From the NCBI GenBank assembly GCA_028823185.1, contig JAPKBY010000117.1, positions 1 to 6,054 of the forward strand: a DNA stretch of 6,054 bases, written 5' to 3'. This DNA is from Planctomycetota bacterium. Its GTDB lineage: Bacteria; Planctomycetota; UBA1135; GCA-002686595. Below are positions 1-4,088 of this stretch, in pieces. How positions within the stretch are numbered: the first letter of the stretch is position 1; the number at the start of each line of letters is the position of its first letter. A program made the translations under genes and the position numbers. The notes under the pieces were generated by a model. The model was not told the DNA's origin. It did not search any database and was given only the letters and a program-made list of their open reading frames with translations.

Positions 1-110
1 CGGACGCTACCGTCGCGCTCTTCTCTGACTCCTTCAGCGAAGAGGTTCGAAACTCTGACTCTGGGCGACTGCTCCTCGCAGCTGCACAGCGCGTGATCGC
101 TGCGCGCTGA
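1..110 (+). CDS. 3' end of an unidentified protein gene (partial)
   Basis: Reading from base 3, the frame is open for 35 codons and stops at TGA 108-110. The visible C-terminus begins DATVALFSDSF and ends LLLAAAQRVIAAR. Its composition looks like real protein (acidic and serine-rich stretch, then an amphipathic alanine/leucine helix with basic residues), and the other two + frames hit stops at positions 29-31 (TGA) and 94-96 (TGA). The gene converges on the sugar kinase gene, with 11 bases between the two stop codons, which is the tight packing seen at the other junctions here. No domain can be recognised from so short a tail, so I assign no function. The rest of the gene lies upstream of the window. 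Confidence 0.55.
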   Translation, partial: DATVALFSDSFSEEVRNSDSGRLLLAAAQRVIAAR

Positions 111-123
111 AGAGCTGAGCTCT
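111..123. terminator. Short palindrome at a convergent gene junction, possible weak bidirectional terminator
   Basis: AGAGCTGAGCTCT is a perfect inverted repeat around a central G. As RNA it could form a five-pair stem with a three-base loop. It fills the gap after the TGA of the upstream gene and runs into the stop codon of the kinase gene. A second GAGCT/AGCTC pairing (117-121 with 132-136) is possible. There is no U-tract on either strand, so it is not a canonical intrinsic terminator; the call rests on position and symmetry alone. Confidence 0.2.
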
Positions 124-1369
124 AAGCCTCTAGCTCAAAGGGGCCGCCGACTGCTTGAAAGACCGCGACCTCAGGGTCGTGGTCAAACACCTCTCTGAAG
201 CCTTGCTTGAGCTCAGAGCTCACACGCTCTTCTCCGCCGCGCTCAACGAGGAAGACACATGCCCCTCCGAAGCCAGCACCCGTGAGACGGCCCCCGAGGA
301 CCTCCTCGCAGCCTCCAGCGACCTCGACGAGCCGATCTAGCTCTGGGCAGGAGACCTCATAGAGGCCACGCAGAGAGGCGTGAGCCTCAAGCATCTTCGC
401 GCCAAACACCTCCAGCTTGCCAGCCAAGAGGCCTTCGCGCGCGACAACGGTGCGTGCCACCTCTGCGATCACATGCCCAGCCCTTCGCGCGAGGATTGGA
501 CCGAGCTCGTCAGCGTGAGCGCTGAGGTTCTCCATACTCATCTCTGCGAGACACCTCGCCTCTGGCTGTCCGCGCTTCAAGAGTTCGAATGCGCGCCGAC
601 ACTCATCAACTCTGAGATTGAACTCACTCGTCGCTAGCTCTCTGCGGACCATGGTGTCTGCGACAAGGATGCTCACTCGTGCAGTGTCAAATGGGAGGTG
701 CTCGTAGTTAACCTCACCACATTCCAGCCATAACAAGGTTCCAGCTTTCGCTAAACCCACAGCGTATGGATCCATGATCCCGCACTGGACTCCGACAAAT
801 TCACGCTCAGCTTTGAGCGCTAAATTGACGTGATCGATCGGCTCTAAGCCGAGCCCCCACACAGCATCGAGAGCCAGCGCAGCACCGACACAGATTGAAG
901 CTGAGGAAGAGAGGCCTGCGCCGATAGGCAGATTCCCTCCGAAGTGAAGCGAGGCGCCTTCCGGGACAATGTCCAGCTTGGATAAAACCCCCCTCAATAC
1001 GCCGAGGGGGTAATCCGCCCACACCCCCGTAGGTCCCTGGGGGAGATCAGCGAGCTCATAGAGGTGCTCTCCAGCTTGAAGCGAAGAGGTGAAATGAACC
1101 CTCCCGTCACTTCTCGGCGCAACTGCGATCAAAGTTCCACGATCAATGGCAGCAGGTAACACAGCGCCTCCGCTGTAATCGAGGTGCGCTCCCATGAGGT
1201 TCACCCTCCCAGGAGCAAAGAACAGCTGTGGAGCCCCCGCCTCAGGGTGATGACCCCTGAATCCCTGTATCACATCTCCTATGAGCTCTGGAGGGAGCCC
1301 TGAAGACAGCCACGTTCCTGAATCAGCCATGATTCCACTATCCACACCTAGACCCTCTACGCCAAGCAC
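122..1369 (-). CDS. Galactokinase-family GHMP sugar kinase
   Basis: Cytoplasmic ATP-dependent kinase expected to phosphorylate C1 of galactose or a related sugar. Using the GTG at 1369, the protein has 415 residues, close to the family norm. The N-terminal signature is at 52-69 (APGRVNLMG then AHLDYSGG), with R55 matching the catalytic arginine. The GHMP ATP-binding loop is at 148-158 (PIGAGLSSSAS). CGIMD at 196-200 supplies the catalytic aspartate D200. A typical VSCPELD block lies at 339-345, and the third GHMP motif RLTGAGFGGA at 361-370. Unusual points: the glutamate normally found in GEHTDY is Ala61, and the glutamine that usually follows MD is Pro201. These changes could alter substrate choice, for instance toward galacturonate, so I give no galK symbol. 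An in-frame ATG at 1330 (residue 14) would give an N-terminus closer to E. coli GalK; GTG 1369 has GGAAGG just upstream. No galT or galE is visible nearby. Confidence 0.9.
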   Translation of the reverse strand: MLGVEGLGVDSGIMADSGTWLSSGLPPELIGDVIQGFRGHHPEAGAPQLFFAPGRVNLMGAHLDYSGGAVLPAAIDRGTLIAVAPRSDGRVHFTSSLQAGEHLYELADLPQGPTGVWADYPLGVLRGVLSKLDIVPEGASLHFGGNLPIGAGLSSSASICVGAALALDAVWGLGLEPIDHVNLALKAEREFVGVQCGIMDPYAVGLAKAGTLLWLECGEVNYEHLPFDTARVSILVADTMVRRELATSEFNLRVDECRRAFELLKRGQPEARCLAEMSMENLSAHADELGPILARRAGHVIAEVARTVVAREGLLAGKLEVFGAKMLEAHASLRGLYEVSCPELDRLVEVAGGCEEVLGGRLTGAGFGGACVFLVERGGEERVSSELKQGFREVFDHDPEVAVFQAVGGPFELEA

Positions 1370-1414
1370 AGCCTTCCGCTTCCCCCCTCGGCTCTCGATA
1401 GCTATCGTCTCGAC
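1370..1414. promoter_or_regulatory. Divergent intergenic region with a 12-bp perfect palindrome (possible operator)
   Basis: This 45-base gap separates the divergently transcribed kinase and lipoprotein genes, so both promoters should lie in or near it. It contains CGATAGCTATCG at 1396-1407, a perfect palindrome 8 bases upstream of the lipoprotein ATG, in a position where a dimeric regulator could act on either gene. If the kinase starts at ATG 1330, the gap becomes 84 bases, which leaves more room for two promoters. I found no convincing -35/-10 pair on either strand. A pyrimidine-rich tract at 1373-1389 reads as GA-rich sequence on the - strand and may serve as the kinase ribosome-binding region. 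Confidence 0.35.
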
Positions 1415-1738
1415 ATGCTGCGACGCCTCGCCACCACCTTATTGTTGCCCGCCCTCCTCTGTCTGACTGCTGGCTGCTCTAGCTTAAAGTTTGAACGAAC
1501 CTCTGAGAGCGCCGGGACCTTCGTCTCAAAGGGAGTCGCATTGACCCTCTTTTCAATCGACATCCCAAAGAGCGCGCTCAACATCGCGCGGGAGAACGCA
1601 TCGGATGCGAACCTCTCAAACATGGAAGTCACAGAGGCGGTGGTCACTCCCTACCTCGGCTGGTTTGACTGGCTGCTAGACATCGTCGGAATCCGCCGTG
1701 CCCGCATCGAAGGGACCTGGGGCTTCCAAAACTCCTGA
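1415..1738 (+). CDS. Small lipoprotein of unknown function
   Basis: The 107-residue product starts with a clear lipoprotein signal: MLRR n-region, hydrophobic core, and the lipobox LTAGC at 17-21, so Cys21 should be lipidated after signal peptidase II cleavage. The +2 residue is serine, which in Lol-type sorting would favour the outer membrane (inference). The mature part is about 87 residues. It contains ARENASDANLSNMEV around 58-72, then a tryptophan-rich tail with GWFDWLLDIVG and RIEGTWG near the C-terminus. Such motifs look conserved, but I cannot name the family; a link to small TRL-type lipoproteins is only a guess. The ATG has no clear Shine-Dalgarno. The opposite-strand frame here reads as an arginine-rich shadow, whereas this frame has a perfect lipobox, so I prefer it. 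The acetyltransferase gene follows 58 bases downstream on the same strand. Confidence 0.85.
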   Translation: MLRRLATTLLLPALLCLTAGCSSLKFERTSESAGTFVSKGVALTLFSIDIPKSALNIARENASDANLSNMEVTEAVVTPYLGWFDWLLDIVGIRRARIEGTWGFQNS

Positions 1739-1796
1739 AGCACAAATGCGTTCTCATCGTGGGGCGAGGAAGCGCCGACACTGAGCGCGCGATGTT

Positions 1797-2996
1797 TTGA
1801 GCGTAACCATTAGAACGATCCACCCGAGTGAAGAGCCGGAGCTCTCCGCTCTCCTAGATACGGCCTTTGAACGTCCGGAGCGTGAGTCGCGTTTTGTAGA
1901 ACTGCTCGCCAAGCATCACCCCAACTTTGATCCCGGTCTCTCCCTCTTAGCTGAGGTCGACGGACAAGCCGCCGGTTACGCCCTCTTCCTTCCACGAGAG
2001 TTGACGATCCGCGGGGTACAAGTCTCACTGGCGATCGCCGCACCACTCGGAGTCCTCCAGCAATTCAGAGGCCGTGAAATAGGGCGACTCCTGACAACGA
2101 CAGGTCTCTCTGCGCTAAAAGACCGAGGAATGCGCGGCGCGATTACGATCGGAGCGGCTGACTACTATGGAGCGCTTGGCTTTGCCAGCGCCTTCGACCT
2201 GCATGCAGTGCAGGCCCGCCCTGAGCATCTCCCTCCAGCTGACCCCGACGCCGTCTGGAGAGCCATCACCGGTGAAGACCTCGAAGCTCTCTGCCGCTTG
2301 CAAAAAGAGAGCTACGAGCACGCCTCTGGGACCGAGACGAGGCTCTGCTCGCCGATCGACTGGGAAGGTCAAGCGCCTGGTTCATATTCACTCGCCCTGG
2401 GGGCCCCGGGTGACCCTCGCGCCTACCTGCGCTTCCGCGTGCGGCGCGAGCTAGAGATCATGGAGTGCTGCGCTAACGACTCCGAGAGCGTTCATGCCAT
2501 CCTCGCTTTTGTGCACCAGCTCATGAGTGAACACGCGCGCCCCTTAGCTCTACTGCACGTCCCACCTGAGACGCGCACCTCCACCACCCTGCTTCACCTT
2601 GGTGGCCTGCTTGAGCACTCCACCTTCGACGGCGGCTGCATGCTCGCGATCACAGACCTCTCCGGTCTCCTCGCTGATCTCGCGCCTTGGTGGGCTCCGA
2701 TCTTAGGCACAGACTCATTCTCAATCGGTGCCTCTGGACAGTCCTACCACCTCGACAAGGGGCCCGCGGGCCCGCGAGTCACCTCACACCGAGCCAAGCA
2801 TCACCTAGAGGTTCCTTCCCCTGCGCTCCCAGGCCTTCTCACTGGTCAACGAAGCGCGCGGGAGCTCCTCTTTGATCCCGTCGTGAGACACCAGAGCGAG
2901 CTCTCAGCTGAGGGCGAAGCTCTCGCCTGCAGGCTGTTCCCTCGGGCGCCGGCGATGTGGACTTATTCCCCAGCCTTTGAGCTCGTCGACACCTGA
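1797..2996 (+). CDS. Eis-like GNAT N-acetyltransferase (three-part, about 400 residues)
   Basis: Predicted cytoplasmic acetyl-CoA-dependent N-acetyltransferase; its amine substrate cannot be told from sequence. Residues 1-145 form a GNAT domain: VTIRTIHPSEEPEL at the start, acetyl-CoA motif A at 84-99 (LGVLQQFRGREIGRLL), and IGAADYYGALGF at 118-129, typical of the YhbS/Eis branch. In the pyrophosphate loop the usual first glycine is Glu94. Tyr124 falls where Eis has its catalytic tyrosine. Residues about 150-295 look like a degenerate second GNAT fold, and 300-399 like the SCP2-type C-terminal domain of Eis (LPGLLTGQRSARELLF, then RLFPRAPAMW). Total length also matches Eis, about 400. The start is TTG at 1797, because an in-frame TGA stands at 1782-1784 and SVTIR is a normal GNAT opening; GAGGA at 1766-1770 is too far upstream to be its Shine-Dalgarno. 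Aminoglycoside modification is possible for this fold but not shown. Confidence 0.82.
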   Translation: MSVTIRTIHPSEEPELSALLDTAFERPERESRFVELLAKHHPNFDPGLSLLAEVDGQAAGYALFLPRELTIRGVQVSLAIAAPLGVLQQFRGREIGRLLTTTGLSALKDRGMRGAITIGAADYYGALGFASAFDLHAVQARPEHLPPADPDAVWRAITGEDLEALCRLQKESYEHASGTETRLCSPIDWEGQAPGSYSLALGAPGDPRAYLRFRVRRELEIMECCANDSESVHAILAFVHQLMSEHARPLALLHVPPETRTSTTLLHLGGLLEHSTFDGGCMLAITDLSGLLADLAPWWAPILGTDSFSIGASGQSYHLDKGPAGPRVTSHRAKHHLEVPSPALPGLLTGQRSARELLFDPVVRHQSELSAEGEALACRLFPRAPAMWTYSPAFELVDT

Positions 2997-3010
2997 GCGC
3001 TCAGATCGCC

Positions 3011-3036
3011 ACAGTCGGAATCACTGAGTCCGCTGT
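3011..3036 (+). terminator. Hairpin after the acetyltransferase gene, possible terminator
   Basis: ACAGTCGGA (3011-3019) pairs with TCCGCTGT (3029-3036), giving an eight-pair stem with one bulged T and a nine-base loop, 14 bases past the stop codon. The stop itself sits in a perfect 10-bp palindrome, TGAGCGCTCA (2994-3003). No T-run follows, so rho-independent termination is doubtful. On the other strand, the hairpin overlaps the last codons and stop of the parvulin gene. Confidence 0.3.
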
Positions 3037-4088
3037 ATCACGATCCATCCTCCATCCATCTCAAAGGGAGCGCCGACCTCGCCGGACTTCAAGAGGAAGG
3101 ACGATTGAAGATATTGCGGTAAGCCTGGCATCCGACGATGCACCCAGCCGAGATCACCCGCGCGCTCTTTTCCGCCCGGGTCATCATTCGAGAAGCGCGC
3201 GATCGGCTCGAAGGGATCACCCTTAACGAGCAAGGCGTAGATCTCATCAGCGAGCGCTCGTGCCTCCGAACGGCTCCGCTCTGGGTTGGCAGCTTTTGGG
3301 GAGCCTGCGTGTGTGATCAGGACCGCACGGAACCGCGCCCAGTTTGATTCGACCAGCTGCGAGCTGAGAGAGTCCTTGGACATTCGTTGAAGCAAGTGCC
3401 AGCCAAGCGGCGTTTCAACCGGCAGAGAGAGCTCGCCCACTTCGAGCTCAAAGGCTGCCCGCTTCAACTGCGAGTCCCGCGACCCGCGCTCAAACACGGC
3501 ATAGTCTCCCCCGCGATCCGCAGAGGCTCGATCCATGGAGTGCTCACTCGCCAACTCACTGAAGGAGGCGCCGGCGACAATCTCTGCTCGCAGCTCGAGG
3601 AGCCTTTGGCGGACGCTCTCCTCTCGGCCTTCCAAAAACAGCTGCCGCACAGCCGCGTGAGCTACGAGACGCTCAAGGAGGTGCAGCGCCCCTGCGGTCT
3701 CGATGATCCCGCTGACCTCTCCTATCTTCGCTCGCTCTAAGAAGATCTCAAAGGAAGGGGCGAGCGCGCCTGGAGGCACGACGCCTAAGACCCCATCCCC
3801 AGTCGCACCGGATGCCCGGCGGTACTGAACGACCTGATCACGAAAGCTCCCGCCCTCCTCCACATTCTTCAGCACGAGGAGCAAATCGGCGCTCGCGTCC
3901 TCTCTGGAGCGAGCTTGCCCTTCCCCATAGCCGAGACTCAGCGCCCGAACACACCAGAGGGGTGGCGGGAGCTCTTCCATGTGCAAGGGACTCATCAGCA
4001 AGGACTCTGCGTCCACGACGAGAGGTGCGCTGAACGCCAAGCCAGCAGCGAGCAAGCTACCGAGGAGAGATTGACCGAGAGAGATCAC
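3021..4088 (-). CDS. Exported protein with three parvulin-type (PpiC/SurA-like) domains
   Basis: Likely periplasmic folding factor of 355 residues. The N-terminus has a hydrophobic stretch at 4-24 followed by small residues (FSAPLVVDAES), read as a Sec signal peptide although its n-region has no Lys or Arg. Three parvulin-like repeats follow: 47-141 (degenerate), 147-236 (FSELASEHSMD, GGDYAVFERG, FELEVGELSLPVETPLGWHLL) and 252-353 (FEPIARFSNDDPGG, AGDLGWVHRRM, FLLKSGEVGAPFE). The usual N-terminal HILV histidine is missing from all three. The C-terminal GxH histidine is kept as H136 and H231 but replaced in repeat 3 (GWIVI). Chaperone-like binding is therefore as plausible as prolyl isomerase activity. 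The GTG start overlaps the TGA of the upstream repeat-protein gene as GTGA, with no separate Shine-Dalgarno visible, so translation is probably coupled. SurA and PrsA are the best-known relatives; this is not clearly orthologous to either. Confidence 0.85.
   Translation of the reverse strand: MISLGQSLLGSLLAAGLAFSAPLVVDAESLLMSPLHMEELPPPLWCVRALSLGYGEGQARSREDASADLLLVLKNVEEGGSFRDQVVQYRRASGATGDGVLGVVPPGALAPSFEIFLERAKIGEVSGIIETAGALHLLERLVAHAAVRQLFLEGREESVRQRLLELRAEIVAGASFSELASEHSMDRASADRGGDYAVFERGSRDSQLKRAAFELEVGELSLPVETPLGWHLLQRMSKDSLSSQLVESNWARFRAVLITHAGSPKAANPERSRSEARALADEIYALLVKGDPFEPIARFSNDDPGGKERAGDLGWVHRRMPGLPQYLQSSFLLKSGEVGAPFEMDGGWIVIQRTQ

Noticed and set aside
155..1022. Open frames on the + strand (155-340, 380-637) and a second - strand frame (807-1022) across the kinase gene
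   Set aside because: They lie inside a gene with complete GHMP kinase motifs, show no recognisable domains or credible starts, and fit the byproduct pattern of GC-rich coding DNA.
1402..1647. 81-residue - strand frame antisense to the lipoprotein gene
   Set aside because: Arginine-rich and featureless C-terminus, no family resemblance, while the + strand frame has a textbook lipoprotein signal.
1739..1796. Possible terminator in the gap before the acetyltransferase gene (GCGC...GCGC followed by TTTT)
   Set aside because: The stem would be only four pairs with a nine-base loop, and the T-run is part of the ATGTTTTGA start region; too weak to call.
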